From: Arabidopsis thaliana
Lineage: Eukaryota; Streptophyta; Magnoliopsida; Brassicales; Brassicaceae
Direction: 5' to 3'
Length of the DNA stretch: 64,000 nt
NCBI RefSeq assembly: GCF_000001735.4
Contig: NC_003076.8
Span: forward strand, 16,247,835-16,311,834
In this document: positions 35,816-47,256 of the stretch, one piece after another
Layout of the letters: every line of letters begins with the position of its first letter
Position numbering within the stretch: the stretch's first letter is position 1
Notes under the pieces: generated by a model
Databases searched by the model: none
The model's input: the letters and a program-made list of their open reading frames with translations, nothing else
Told to the model about the DNA's origin: nothing
Position numbers and translations under genes: made by a program

Positions 35816-37327
35816 TCAGTTTTCACGGGATAGAGCAAGAAACACTGTAGCTGATGAGATCTGAACTTTGAGATCAGCAACATCAATGTCATGCCCGCCT
35901 TCGACTAGTCCCCATTTGTCCACCTGCATGAAACATGCGACAAAGATTAGTTTTTATAGAATGTCAAAGCAATAGATTTTGGCCAAGTGAGTGACAAAAT
36001 GAAACCTGTAAATCTTCTTCAAGTCTAATCAATTTGATTGCATCATCGATCTGGAGTTTCCCACAGAAGATACCGAGGGCGATTACTATAGAGTGAGCTG
36101 ATGCTTGGAGTGCATCAATGCTTGCGAGTTCACCATCATTCGTTTTCTTGAGCAGTTCTTCTACTGCTTTCACTAGCTTGTCGTCTTGTTTACCCCCGAA
36201 GATGCTAGAATACACTTTCGGTTTGACCCGAAACTCTGACTCTATCCACTCAAGTAGAGGATCAATACTCTCTACCTGAATATCTGCAAAAGACACAACT
36301 CAATAAGTGTAAAATCTAGGAGGTAGTTGAAATTGAAGAGAAAGTGTATTTTACCATGGACGTCACTAGTTAGATCATTATCTTCAGGTGCTCGGAAAAA
36401 GACGAGATCTTGATGTATCTTTCTCGATAAATGTTCTATGATCTTTGAACGCGTAAGAGGAACTCTTTCAAGTGCAGTACATGCTAGTCTCATAAGCGGC
36501 ATTGTGAATGGTCTGATCCCTTCTGTTAGCTAACACAAGATCATCGTATTGATTGATACCGAGTCAGCTACCACACAAACATAAGTAGATGCAAAAGGAT
36601 CACAAGAGAAAATGAGCTAGAGAACTGCAAGCCTAGTTCTTTAAATCTCACTTCAACTAATCGAATTATCAACCTATTGATCACATTAGAACTCAGATTG
36701 CAAAGTCCAGAAACCGATCAAACATTAGGGACACTAAAGAACGGTAAGCTCTCAGCTTTAAGTTGAATAAGCAATGAGCAGACCCAATTACAAGGATTCT
36801 AGCTAACTTAAATCAAACCCAGTACTGATCAGCTACAAAACAATAGCTAAATAGCTTAAAGCAATAAACTTTAGAAGTAAAACAGATCAAATTAGTGAAA
36901 TGGAACAAACCTGATACTCCCACTCAGCAGCAATGGCCTTAGCAAGTGCCAAAGAACGAAGCTTGAGAGGTCTTTTCGAAGGGGTTTTAAGGGTTCTATA
37001 ATCAAGCATCACAGTCCATCCATTTCCATCATCAGCTTCTCTAGTCGTCACTTTCTTGTAAAACCTCTTCCCTACGATCGAACCAGTCATGAAAGACGTC
37101 GGCATCGTCACTGAATCCGATTCGTTTTTCCGGCGAGAGTTCGGAGCTTTCACTAAGATGGGTTTCTCATTTTCCTTCTCGAATGTGAACGACGACGAAG
37201 ATTCCGATGGCTGAGTATCGGAATCGGGTTGACGAGCGGCAGATGTCGTACATAAGGATCTAGCACGAATAGCAAGATTAGAGTTTCTCGCTGACTTAAA
37301 AGCTCTTCCGATTAACATCGCCGCCAT
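35816..37327 (-). CDS. ATP12-like mitochondrial F1-ATPase assembly factor
   Basis: Four exons: 36911-37327, 36355-36529, 36006-36283 and 35816-35923; 325 aa. ATP12 is a chaperone that binds free F1-alpha subunits during assembly of ATP synthase in the matrix. Residues 1 to about 30 (MAAMLIGRAFKSARNSNLAIRARS) form a basic presequence. The ATP12 domain starts near residue 86 with GKRFYKKVT and VMLDYRTLKTPSKRPLKLRSLALAKAIAAEWEYQ, a family signature. It continues through EGIRPFTMPLMRL, RKIHQDLVFFRAPED, and near the end KWGLVEGGHDIDVADLK. All hallmark blocks are present, so it should be functional. Recalled as At5g40660. Confidence 0.94.
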
Positions 37328-38133
37328 TAATCCTCCCTCTCCGGTGACGAAAATGGGGACCTCCTTGCTTAGGGTTTTAGATCACATAGATCGTCAGATC
37401 CAAGCCTAAACGACGTCGCAATAACCCGGAGTGATAGTTAACCTCTACTACAATGAAGGTGTTTTGATAATTGTGATTATAATTACAATTTTATTCTATC
37501 TCATTGTAATCAGCTCTGTAATATAATATTTGTAAAGAATTTTTTGACAAATATCATTTGGGTTATATAGACAATCTTTTTTAAAAAAATTGGCTAAATT
37601 TAGTTTGTAAACTTTTCTATAATTTTCAAGAGTTACACTTACACCAATTCATTATGTGATATGTATTGTTTCATCCGTAAATTAAATAAACTAAAGTATT
37701 CTTACCCAAATAAGTAAATTTTATTACTCTAAATCCAAAAGTTTTGTTAATTAAGTGATCCGAGTCCCGAGAAAAAAATGATCCGAGTCAAAAATGCTGA
37801 AACTTAACTCAAAACGGCATCGTTTTAGCCGCCGGTTTCAAAACTTTAAAGAAAGAACGTAACCATAAAGAGCGCCAGATTCAGAGATAAGGCTCATTAA
37901 AATCACCTGCTTCACCCATCACGCTAAGATCGTGGAATCTTATATCACTAGACTCTCCCAGATCATGACACGTCATCATCTTCATCATGAGACCCATAAT
38001 TTTTTGAAACTGTTTTATTTCACTCCCCAATAATATTTTCTGCTTTTAGCTCTTTTTAAGGCTCTTCAAAAATCTCCGTCAACGTCGAGAACAAAATTTG
38101 GAGAAATCGAACAGACGATCGAGATCGAGGAAA
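37328..38133. other. Divergent promoter region of ATP12 and the cystinosin homologue
   Basis: 806 bp between two start codons. The ATP12 telo-box lies at the left edge and the leader of the PQ-loop gene at the right (about 38050-38133). The middle is AT-rich. No gene seen. Confidence 0.55.
37369..37377 (-). promoter_or_regulatory. Telo-box in the ATP12 leader/promoter
   Basis: AAACCCTAA on the minus strand, about 45 bp upstream of the ATP12 ATG. Telo-boxes are common close to the start site of plant translation-machinery and organelle-biogenesis genes, which fits this gene. Confidence 0.5.
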
Positions 38134-39757
38134 ATGGCGTCGTGGAATTCGATTCCGCTGGAGATCTCGTACGAAATCGTTGGATGGATCGCGTTTGCTT
38201 CGTGGTCAATTAGCTTTTACCCACAGCTGATTTTGAATTTCCGTAGGAGAAGGTAATCTAATCTACCTTTTGTTCTTGAGATTTTGTTTCTATATCTGTA
38301 GTTGAAATTGAAATTGATGAAATCTTGGTTGTGTTTGGGAAAGTGTTGTTGGATTGAACTTCGACTTCGTGATGTTGAATTTGACAAAGCACTCGTCGTA
38401 TATGATCTACAATGTCTGCCTCTACTTTAGTCCTGTTATTCAAAAGCAGTACTTTGACACTTATGGCGATAAAGAGGTTTGTTTCCTCTTTCTCTCTGTT
38501 ATTCATTGAAGCATTAAGCATTTAATGAATTTGATTGTGGAATCTAGAAATGAGTTTTGTTTGGATTCTAAGATGGTTCTTGTTGGCTCTTATCTTCATG
38601 GTTACAAGTTTACCTTTACTTATTAGCTAATGAAGTCAAAATTGAAGATAAAAGTTTGTTCCTTTCTAAGTTTCAGCAAAAAAAAAACGCTTTAGATTGT
38701 TCGAGCTGGTTTAATTTTTTTTGAGTCGTTTTGTTATAATTGTTGCTTATTTCAGATGATACCTGTGGCTGCAAATGATGTTGCATTCTCGATCCATGCA
38801 GTTGTAATGACAGCTGTTACACTGTTCCAGATCTTTATCTATGAAGTGAGTAATCAAGTTTCTTAGGCTTGCCTTTGTCTCTTTATCCCATACAAGTGTT
38901 CTTTTTTTCCTGATGATTTCTAGTGATTTGCTCTCAGCGTGGACCTCAAAAAGTATCCAGACTTGCTATAGGTATTGTGGTTGTTGTGTGGGGATTTGCA
39001 GCTATCTGTTTCTTCATAGCATTACCTACACACTCTTGGCTATGGCTCATTTCAATCTTCAAGTAAGTTGTTGCGCAAAGCCTTCTGAACCAATTCTTTT
39101 AGTGGTAATCTAACAGTTTTGATGATAATGGTTTATTTGTTCATTGTTATAGTTCGATTCAGGTCTTCATGACATGCGTCAAGTACATCCCACAGGTCAG
39201 AAAAGATTCCAAACCTTAATTTTTTTCATTATTGATTGAATCAGCATTACTCAGATTTTATGTGTTTGCTTCACAGGCAAAGATGAACTTCACTAGGAAG
39301 AGCACAGTCGGGTGGAGCATCGGGAATATTCTTCTCGATTTTACTGGAGGACTTGCTAACTATCTGCAAATGGTTATACAATCTATTGACCAAAGTAACA
39401 ATCTCTTCTCTATCACATCAATAGCTTTTGTTTTCTCTGATAATAACATTTTGAAAGAAAACTAAAACTATCTATTTCCTTTGGTTCTTCCAGATTCTTG
39501 GAAGAATTTCTATGGGAACATGGGAAAGACTCTTCTCTCACTTGTAAGAAAATTGATGGAGTTTTTTTTTTGGTTCAATTCTCTCTCTGTCTCTAATAAA
39601 CGTCTCAAATTGTTTTTAACAGATATCAATATTTTTCGACATCCTCTTCATGTTTCAACACTATGTGTTATACCCAGAGAAGAAAGTCTCAAAATCTCCG
39701 GAAACTGGTGAGGAATCGAACGAACCACTCATTGATTCTTCTCATGAACATGTTTAA
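38134..39757 (+). CDS. Cystinosin homologue (PQ-loop membrane transporter)
   Basis: Eight exons: 38134-38252, 38344-38476, 38756-38845, 38938-39062, 39153-39195, 39277-39394, 39494-39543 and 39623-39757; 270 aa. Cystinosins export cystine from lysosome-like compartments with protons; the plant protein probably acts at the tonoplast. Seven hydrophobic segments are visible. The first PQ-loop is at P30-Q31 ([22 protein letters not shown]) and the second at P169-Q170 ([30 protein letters not shown]), each with the following basic loop; the second carries the family Asp in LLDFTGG. The C-terminal tail is polar and cytosolic. Recalled as At5g40670. Confidence 0.94.
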
Positions 39758-40919
39758 AGATCAGATTCTCAAGAGTCATTAGTTTCAGCGTTCCCACTGT
39801 ATATGTTTATATCACAAAAAGGTACAAATGTGAGAACTCTTCAGATTGTCGTAATATCAGTCTAATGTATCAAATCAATTATCACAGAAACAGCAAATGT
39901 ATAATACAATGTTCGATCTTGGGTTATATTTTAAGAAACAAGATGAAAGTTAATAGAGCACGATCCATTACCCATAGTAGTGCATCTACTAGTAGTCTTA
40001 GGCACAGCATAGAAGAGTTATATCTATGCAAGATCCAACCAAAGTCACTATGGTTCGAGGGGTACCATGAACCATCATCTTCTTGGCAGCGCATATCGAT
40101 AGGGTCTTCTCTAAGGTTCCGTTTGCGTCCTCTGCTTTTTCTACCCACTTCTCTAATCTCCAGTTTTCTACTTGATGCATCGCGAGCTGTAGTGTACCCC
40201 ATAGGAGTCCATTAACAGTGAACACCATCCTTTCTTGTCTTGTTTCCATACGTATCATGACCAGAAATTTCTATATGTATATCACTCTGTCATGACAAAC
40301 TTTATTTCTCAAGTTCATTGATAATACATTTGGAACATGGAAATAACTTAAAACTAAGTAACTTACTTGAAATTGAAAAGATAGTCAAACTTTTTTTTTG
40401 TCAACTTCATAATTCTTCATTAAAAGTTTGCCAAAAAAAACAGTCAAAACTGTAAAACTCATTAGTTCTTTTATGGTAGAAAAGTTAAACAAAACAGTCA
40501 AAGTTTTTGAAACATTTATCAATAGTATTTTATGGAAGATGGTTAATATCATTTGACTACCATTGTAGATCATTAAAAGCAAGATAGCCTCTATATATAT
40601 CTTAGTAACTTTTCTTCTAATGATTGTATTACTGGCTCTGCCTCATCTTCCTAAATAACTAAATCAAACCAGGATTCAAGTGGGAGGCCAATGCAGTCTT
40701 CACTTTCAACTTTCAAGGTATAGAAATGTAGCATATCTTTCTAATCAACCTAATAACTATGTGATACATTTTCTACATAATCACCAGTTATCTTCACCAT
40801 CGGCACTTTGCTAATAGCGGATTATTGAAATATTTTAATACAAATGCATACACTTCCATATTATAATTAATGATGATTTATTCATATTAGTTTTTGTGGT
40901 TTGGAATCTACAGCCTAAG
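39758..40919. other. Spacer upstream of the F-box/kelch gene
   Basis: Contains the PQ-loop gene 3'UTR, then AT-rich sequence. Overlapping reverse frames at 39924-40258 are free of stops over 85-90 codons but match no family I know and give two equally long alternatives, so they are not annotated. A non-coding leader exon with an intron ending at the CTACAG just before 40914 is likely for the kelch gene. Confidence 0.5.
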
Positions 40920-42167
40920 ATGTCATTGATGCTACAAAAAAATCAAGCTCGTGGAACTAGAGCAAGCCTGAGCCAATTTGAGCCAAGAAAGCTTCTGATT
41001 GCTAGCACTAAACCCACCATCCCTGATCTGAATGCTGAACCTTGTTCCGACTCGGAAGAAGAAGAAACAGTGGAGAATCTCACAAGTCTTGCACCTCAAG
41101 ATGCACACAATGGTCTTCCTAAGCTTATGTTCGACCTTGAGGTCGAGATCTTTTCCCGTCTTTCATGTTTTCAATATTGGAAACTAAATCTTCTCAACAA
41201 GCAGTTTTCGCAACTGCTACAAAGTCGTGAGATTTTTAAAGTGAGACGAGAACGTGGACTTGTGCAACCATATGTGCTTATGTTTTCGAGCGGTGAAACT
41301 TGTTGGGTAATGTTTGATAAAGGTTTCAAGAATTTCCGACAACTTCCAGAAATTCCTTCTGACTTTTGTTTCTTTTATGGAGATAAGGAAACGATTACTG
41401 CGGGTACGCATTTGATAGTCATCGGGAGAGAGGAGAAGCGTATTGTGGTGTGGCGATACGAACTAGAGGTAAACAAGTGGATCAACGATACTGAAATGAT
41501 CACACCGCGGGTAATGTATGCTTCCGCAAGCCGTGGGACCGATGCATTTTTCGCTGGAGGAATCAAGACAAGCGAAAACGGGGGTCCTGATGTTGTGAAC
41601 GTTGCTGAAAGATACAACTCCGATACAAAAACGTGGAAAGCGATGAAAGCAATGCACAAGCGAAGAAAATTTAGCTCGGGATGTTTCTTGCGGGGTAAGT
41701 TTTACGCTCTTGGTGGTCGAGATGAGAATGATGTGTACCTTACTTGTGGAGAAAGTTACGATGAGTTAACAGATTCATGGAAGTTGATACCAGACATGCT
41801 CAAAGGCATGACTTTCATGAATCCCCAATCCCCTCCACTTATTGCTGTGGTCAAGGACAACCTCTACTTGCTGGAAACATGGTTGAACGAGCTTTGGGTT
41901 TATGATATAAACGCAAACGTTTGGAAAAATCTTGGAGTTGTGCCTGTGAAAGCAAATGCTGCTTTAGGTTGGGGAGTTGCATTTAAGTCAGTTGGAGATA
42001 GGATTTTGGTGATTGGAGCTTCAGTTACTAAATCGTGGGATAACAAAATGTCAGTTTACACATGTTGCCCATTTCCAAAAGTGGAAAAGATTACTTGGGA
42101 GGAGACTAGCTGCGATTGTGTTCAGCTCGGCCATTTTATCCGTAACTGTTGTGTGATGCTTGCTTAA
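40920..42167 (+). CDS. F-box/kelch-repeat protein
   Basis: Single coding exon of 415 aa from ATG 40920 (MSLMLQKNQARG); a spliced leader is likely because CTACAG stands six bases before it. The N-terminus is basic then acidic (SDSEEEETVEN). An F-box lies at about 66-110 (LPKLMFDLEVEIFSRLSCFQYWKLNLLNKQFSQLL). It would bind the SKP1-type adaptor of an SCF ubiquitin ligase. Kelch repeats follow from about 150 to 395, with the G-G and Y..(x6)..W hallmarks (AFFAGGIK, ERYNSDTKTWKAM, FYALGGRDEND, ESYDELTDSWKLIPDM, LWVYDINANVWKNL), forming a propeller that selects the target. Recalled as At5g40680, listed among kelch/galactose-oxidase-like proteins. The target is unknown. Confidence 0.93.
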   Translation: MSLMLQKNQARGTRASLSQFEPRKLLIASTKPTIPDLNAEPCSDSEEEETVENLTSLAPQDAHNGLPKLMFDLEVEIFSRLSCFQYWKLNLLNKQFSQLLQSREIFKVRRERGLVQPYVLMFSSGETCWVMFDKGFKNFRQLPEIPSDFCFFYGDKETITAGTHLIVIGREEKRIVVWRYELEVNKWINDTEMITPRVMYASASRGTDAFFAGGIKTSENGGPDVVNVAERYNSDTKTWKAMKAMHKRRKFSSGCFLRGKFYALGGRDENDVYLTCGESYDELTDSWKLIPDMLKGMTFMNPQSPPLIAVVKDNLYLLETWLNELWVYDINANVWKNLGVVPVKANAALGWGVAFKSVGDRILVIGASVTKSWDNKMSVYTCCPFPKVEKITWEETSCDCVQLGHFIRNCCVMLA

Positions 42168-42227
42168 GGTTTCTGAGCAACATATATTGTGTTTCTGTTT
42201 TCGTTTTTATGTTTATGTTTAAAATAA

Positions 42228-42253
42228 GTTTTGGCGATTATGACGCCAAAACA
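42228..42253. other. Short hairpin in the kelch-gene 3' region
   Basis: GTTTTGGCG and CGCCAAAAC form a perfect 9-bp stem with a 7-base loop about 60 bp after the stop codon, inside the likely 3'UTR. Function unknown. Confidence 0.5.
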
Positions 42254-42279
42254 TAAGTCAAATTGTTGTTATGTCTCTC

Positions 42280-42280
<1 letters not shown>

Positions 42281-42304
<24 letters not shown>
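42281..42304. repeat. (GT)12 microsatellite
   Basis: Uninterrupted GT dinucleotide run in the 3' region of the kelch gene, followed by an imperfect GT-rich tail. Confidence 0.9.
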
Positions 42305-42311
<7 letters not shown>

Positions 42312-42935
42312 TTTGTTTCTCTGTTTTGCTTTTGCGTCTTGGGTTTAGACGGCAAATCATCTCATAGAAATAAATATTTGTCGTAAACTTGTATTCCGAT
42401 GTTTTGTGTTATTTATTTAAAAGTCGTGTTTATGTGCAAAAGATTACTTCTGTTTGTGTTTTTATAAGCTTTATTTACATAGTTTTGTGGTTTCCTCTTT
42501 GGCCATAAACTCAAGTTGTCAATTTGTATTGAAATTTGTTAACTGTTTTCAAGTGGCCTAAGTTTTATTTTATAGTGTCGGTTAGACAATCGAGTATCAA
42601 ATTTAGTTTGAAGAAGTTTTACTAAATAAAAGATTAAACATATACAATGTGGGATTAGCGTGTAGTTTGGTTCTTTCCTTTTGTTTTTTGTTTTCTTTTT
42701 CTAGAAGAAGACAAATTCCAATAATTGAATAGTGGAAGGAAGTTATCTACACAACTCATTTGGTTTGGTCCACAAGCTTCACTTTAGGGAATTCGTCTTG
42801 ACTTTTGACTATTCCTTGTCCCGCAAGTATATTCCTCTTCTTGTTATATCCTTCAAGCAACCTTTTTTATCATTTCACATCTTTCTTCTTCCTTTTTTTT
42901 GTGTGTGGTTAAGGTCTCATCGATCAACGGATAAG

Positions 42936-43568
42936 ATGAAGCGTGAAGGCAAACAACACGGTATGGTGAGGACTTACCGGATTCTGCCTCCGTCGCTGAA
43001 TCCAAGGCCGGAATCGAAGTTGGTCAACCCTTTGACTTCACGGCCAACCGCTGGATTATTTACCAAAGTGACATCAAAGCCGACCAATCACTCGAAATTC
43101 ACCGGGAAATGTGGTCAAGCAAGGTGCCTTGACTGCCATATGCACCCGGTCACCAAATCTAAAGCCAAGACTAAAGGCTCTTCAAAGGTGAGAACAAATG
43201 ATGTCACCTATAAGATGCTGACTTGGCAGGTCGCTGCCGGTGGGCCTAGACCCGGTTTGAAGCTTTCCGGGTTCTCGGCTACCGGAATACTTGATCTTAT
43301 GTCTGATGATTATGGTTATGATCATGATTATGATTATGATGAAGAAAATGAAGAAGAAGAAAACAGAGGGAGTGTTGTAGAAGAAGTTGTGAATATACAG
43401 AGTAGTGATGATGGTGGTGAAACAGAAGAAGAAGGGTCAAATGATGATGATGATGATACAGATGATGATGGAAGGATGAGTTTTTGTGATGTGGGGATGA
43501 TGATGATGATGGATCATGTGGAAGAATATGATGAAGGATGGTATTTGGTTGAAGAAATGATGACTTAA
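42936..43568 (+). CDS. Uncharacterised plant protein with basic head and acidic tail
   Basis: Single-exon gene of 210 aa starting at MKREGKQHGMV; the 68 preceding open codons contain no ATG. The first 130 residues are basic and Pro/Thr/Lys-rich, with a conserved-looking GKCGQARCLDCHMHPVTKSKAKTKGS block (three Cys and two His) and GGPRPGLKLSGFSATGILDLM. The rest is extremely acidic (EENEEEENRGS, DDDDDTDDDG), encoded by GAT/GAA-rich low-complexity DNA, and ends in a Met/Glu-rich stretch. I do not recognise a named domain; the Cys/His block could bind a metal. I recall At5g40690 carrying a trithorax-like label, but no SET or PHD domain is visible here, so that label is not supported. Confidence 0.85.
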   Translation: MKREGKQHGMVRTYRILPPSLNPRPESKLVNPLTSRPTAGLFTKVTSKPTNHSKFTGKCGQARCLDCHMHPVTKSKAKTKGSSKVRTNDVTYKMLTWQVAAGGPRPGLKLSGFSATGILDLMSDDYGYDHDYDYDEENEEEENRGSVVEEVVNIQSSDDGGETEEEGSNDDDDDTDDDGRMSFCDVGMMMMMDHVEEYDEGWYLVEEMMT

Positions 43569-44212
43569 CTGATCTCTCTGATTATCCCCCAATAATTGTC
43601 TTTCCTTTTGCTTTTGTAAATTTTATCATTTTTAATAACTTGGGGGAATGAATGATTATTTCTATGTAAATGTGATTTGATTCTTAAATCAAAAACTATG
43701 ATTTATAATTGTAATTTATGTAAAGTTGAAACCTTTTCTCAACAACTCATTCCCACTCCAAATCAGAACAGAGGTTCAACTACTACTATTTATCATTCTT
43801 AATAACTTGTGTTAGTGTGATTTGATTCTTAAATCTTGTTTTATAAATGAAATTAATGTAAAGTTGATACCTTTTTCCATTCCAAATTAGAAAGAGAGGT
43901 TCCTGCAATCACATCTCAATGAAGAGCAATATAAAACTTAACATATCGAATTCGAATCGAGTATAAAGACTATGAAAGAAGGAGAAAGGTTTTTCATTGA
44001 AGATGAAGAAGATACATACATACAACAAAAAGGTTCACAAAGATACAATACCAGAAAAAAGAAACAAACGTTCTTCTGATATTCACTTTTTTCTTGCTAC
44101 TGTGCACTCAAAGATTCTCTTTTTTAGTTTTTTACCACTCTTGAATCCTAGGACAGATCAATCTTTCTACTTGCAAGTGTTTTCAGAGATTCCTCTTCTG
44201 TGTTTTGGTGTT
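43569..44212. other. Convergent 3' region, no gene
   Basis: Between two converging genes; occupied by 3'UTRs and the tandem duplication. The small forward frame at 43997-44272 is antisense to the last exon of the minus-strand gene. Confidence 0.55.
43620..43905. repeat. Tandem duplication downstream of the acidic-tail gene
   Basis: Copy 1 (about 43620-43778) and copy 2 (about 43788-43905) share TTATCATT(T/C)TTAATAACTTG, GTGATTTGATTCTTAAATC, AATGTAAAGTTGA.ACC and AGAGAGGTTC-like blocks in the same order. They lie in the presumptive 3'UTR/flank. Confidence 0.7.
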
Positions 44213-45609
44213 CTACCTTTGTCTTCCTGCTTCTGTTTCCCCAGCCATCTCGGGTTTGAAGCAAAGACATAGAAATGGTTTCTTACTCGTCTTTCTCTGC
44301 TGAATAAACACAGCTAGTGTCAGTATTCATATTACTAATGGAAATGAGAAAAGGCTTCTTCTCATGATTTTGTTAAAAGTCGAAATCTTACCTTCTTTAT
44401 AGTCAGCTTTTGATCTTGAGTTTTAGTGTTTCCCATCAAACAGCTACATCACAACAACAGTATACAATTAGGATAGGAACATCAACTCAAATACACATTG
44501 ACTCAAGAAGAGATAACAAATCAGTCTTACCTCAAGAAACCGAATCTAGGACGAACTGGTTTTTCGCTTTTCGTCAACGAACTATGAGTTATCGGTTTTC
44601 CACTGCAAAATTACAACATAAAACAATCAGATGGAGGACAAATTCTAGACAAAACAATCAAAGCTGCTTTTGTTACCTTATTTTCAGTGAGAAAACAAGC
44701 TCCATTGCTTTGTCCGGAGTTTCAGAAGTTGCTGATTTCTCTATAGACAATCTAACCACCGATGAGTTCTTGGTTACGGATTTTCTCTCTTCTTCTTTCT
44801 CTCCAACGAAACAACTCTTCTTCACCAACTCTCCATCCTCAGAGTGATTATCTTTCTCTTTATCATCATGAATAACCTGCAAATCATCTTCTTGTTCCAA
44901 AACCGCAACATTTGTTCTTACTGGCTCATCATCTTTCTCAATACTCAACACCAACTCTTCACTACTACTCAAGACTAACTCAGTTTCATCACCCTCTTCT
45001 TCCTTAACCTCATCCTTAGTCAATGTCTCCAAAGTGTTAAGCAACACCGCAACACTTTCTGGTTCTTGTTTAGGGTCAGAATCAGATGATTGATCTGAAG
45101 CTTTTGCTTTCTTTGCTTCAGCTATTTTCTTGTAATGAGCTTCAAAGAAAGCTTTCTTCTGAGCAACAGATCCAGGCTGAGAGAACTTCTCAGCTTCATC
45201 GACATACTTCTTATGCGAAAAACTTGACCATTTCCCCCATTCAAGATTCTCTGTCATGAATCTACCAAATGAAACTGATTGACTAAGCGCATGCATCGTA
45301 TTATCCTGCAACAATCCAACATATCAAAATCAGAATCTTACCAAAACTCAAAACCAAAGTTATAAACTTTCTGGTGAATCAAACTGTTTCCAATCAAACC
45401 CAATTCAGATACTTTGAGTAAAATCAACATCAAGATTCATATCTATCAAGCTAAACCCTAAAGTTTGAAACTTTACATTCAAAATCTCCCAGAAACCATC
45501 GAATTTTCCCAGGAATCATAGAGAGAATGAAACTAACCTCATGAGATTCATTACGAGAAGGAGGAGCTGCGAACGAATAGGAATGAAACAGAACAGCAGA
45601 TTCAGCCAT
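44213..45609 (-). CDS. TPX2/WDL N-terminus-like protein without TPX2 domain
   Basis: Five exons: 45538-45609, 44677-45305, 44531-44602, 44392-44443 and 44213-44299; 303 aa. Residues about 25-90 (FGRFMTENLEWGKWSSFSHKKYVDEAEKFSQPGSVAQKKAFFEAHYKKIAEAKKAK) closely resemble the N-terminal block of plant TPX2-family microtubule proteins (WDL5/WDL6/WDL7 type). The middle is acidic and Ser-rich. No KLEEK-type TPX2 microtubule-binding domain follows; the last exons are short, basic, and include PFLCLCFKP. It may be a regulatory relative or a truncated family member. Recalled as At5g40700, annotated elsewhere as ATRX-like, which the sequence does not support. The last two exons are less certain than the first three. 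Confidence 0.8.
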
Positions 45610-47256
45610 TGGCCACAAAACCTCAAAATCGAGAACTTCTTCGTTGGAATCTCAAAAGGAAATAAATAAAAATCGAAGCGTTTTAATGGGTTTTCTCACC
45701 GAAACGGCTATAAAAGAATTTTTTCGAATTTTAAAAACTTTTATTTGTCAGCCCTAAACACATGTTTTAGGAGACGATCTGAAGAACTTTGGTTGAGATC
45801 TGGGTCCCACGAAACAGATAAAACTCAGAATATCTTTTTAAATAAAGAAGATACTCAATTTTGAGTTTTTATTTGAAAATTTGATAGGAATTTGAGAAAC
45901 TGAGAATAAATTATGTATCAAAGAAGTCTAACAAGAATGAATGATTCTGCTATAGTTGTTGATATGAAGTGGCTGAGAATTGCAACAAGAGAGAAAACGA
46001 ATTTTTTCTGGTGATGAAATATTAAAATGTGAAATGCTTTTTGGGAAAAAAAACTCTGTAATTTAAACTGAATTCTGAGTAATTTTTTTTTTTAATTTTT
46101 AGATATATCAACGCGTTTAAAAACTATTTTAGTTGTTTTAACTAAAAAAAATGAATCTGATTTTCTATTAAAAAAAACTTTATATTAGTACTTATATGCT
46201 TACATTTGATTTTTTTTGGTTAAAAAAATGAATCTGATTTAGGGTGTGAATATTAGAGTCATTAGAAAGACTAAAGAAATAAAATTGTAGATAAGTTTGG
46301 AGAAAAGTAGCCAAAAAAGAAAGAAGAAGAAATAAATACGATTTATTAGGGAAAACTAATTAGTAAGTGATTAGCGTTGGTTTATGTAACGGTAGGTGTA
46401 CTTTTGTAACTCCAAATAAAACAGCTTTGAGTTACAAAAGTGATGTTGTTAGAATGAATACATTACACTTCAACCCATCACAAAAGCAACTACTTTTCTT
46501 CCTTTGCATCCAACAATTATTTAATCATATAGCTGAAAATATTGATTGCTTCTCTCCCATAAAAATAAACAAAAATGTATATTAACTCTTTTAGCGTTTT
46601 ACTTTAAAACTTTTTTTGGTCAAACAAAAGATTTTATCATCGCTTTTATATCTCATAAACAAAATGTATTAGATTATTTGTCATCGTTGAAACTTTAATT
46701 CTTTCTCCTTCTTTAGAGATTAACCAAAACCAAGTTGAAGTTTTGGTTCGTTTTTTTTAATTCATATTTCTAAATTTCAAAGATTTTATTCATTATAGAA
46801 TTAAAAAAAAAATTGACAAAGTAATAGTGAAAATTTCAGAGTAAAGCCTTAAATAATTATTTAAAAATCCAACATTTGGTGGCCTTTCAAAATATTTAGA
46901 AGTTTTGGAAAAGGGTATAGTCCATTATTCAAAAAAAGATTAAAAAATCAATTGAAGAGAAAATAGTTTAAAGCATTTAAAGGTTTGAATGAATTCTAAC
47001 CAAATGTGTACAAAAAAAATTCATTATTGTATCTTCATATTTTTTAGTGAAATTAAATAACATTGGATTTTTTCCTTGAATACAAAAAACATCCAAATCC
47101 ATTAAAGACTAATATTCAATAACACCACCTATAAATTCTTATGTTTTGAAAATAACCCCAAACTATTTTTCTTTCTTAACCCTTAAAGTTTCATTTTTCA
47201 TATATTACACCAAAATTTGAAATCATCTTCTTTGATTGTTTTTGGTGTGAGCGAAG
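45610..47256. other. AT-rich intergenic spacer
   Basis: Divergent promoters of the TPX2-like gene (left) and the C2H2 gene (right). Mostly A/T tracts; the small frame at 46367-46585 has no recognisable domain. No gene supported. Confidence 0.55.

Larger units (their letters stand above)
42168..42935. other. Spacer between the kelch gene and the acidic-tail gene
   Basis: Holds the kelch 3'UTR (hairpin and GT microsatellite) and the promoter and leader of the next gene. The frame of the next gene is open upstream as far as a GTG at 42732, but there is no ATG before 42936. Confidence 0.55.

Noticed and set aside
39924-40258. Overlapping minus-strand frames of 86 and 92 codons
   Set aside because: Two competing frames over the same bases, no recognisable domain and no splice or promoter context.
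42732-42935. 68-codon N-terminal extension of the acidic-tail protein
   Set aside because: Starts at GTG, not ATG, and reads as hydrophobic leader-like noise; ATG 42936 fits the recalled 210-aa length.
44410-44847. 145-codon forward frame
   Set aside because: Antisense to exons 2-4 of the TPX2-like gene, whose splice sites and family similarity are clear.
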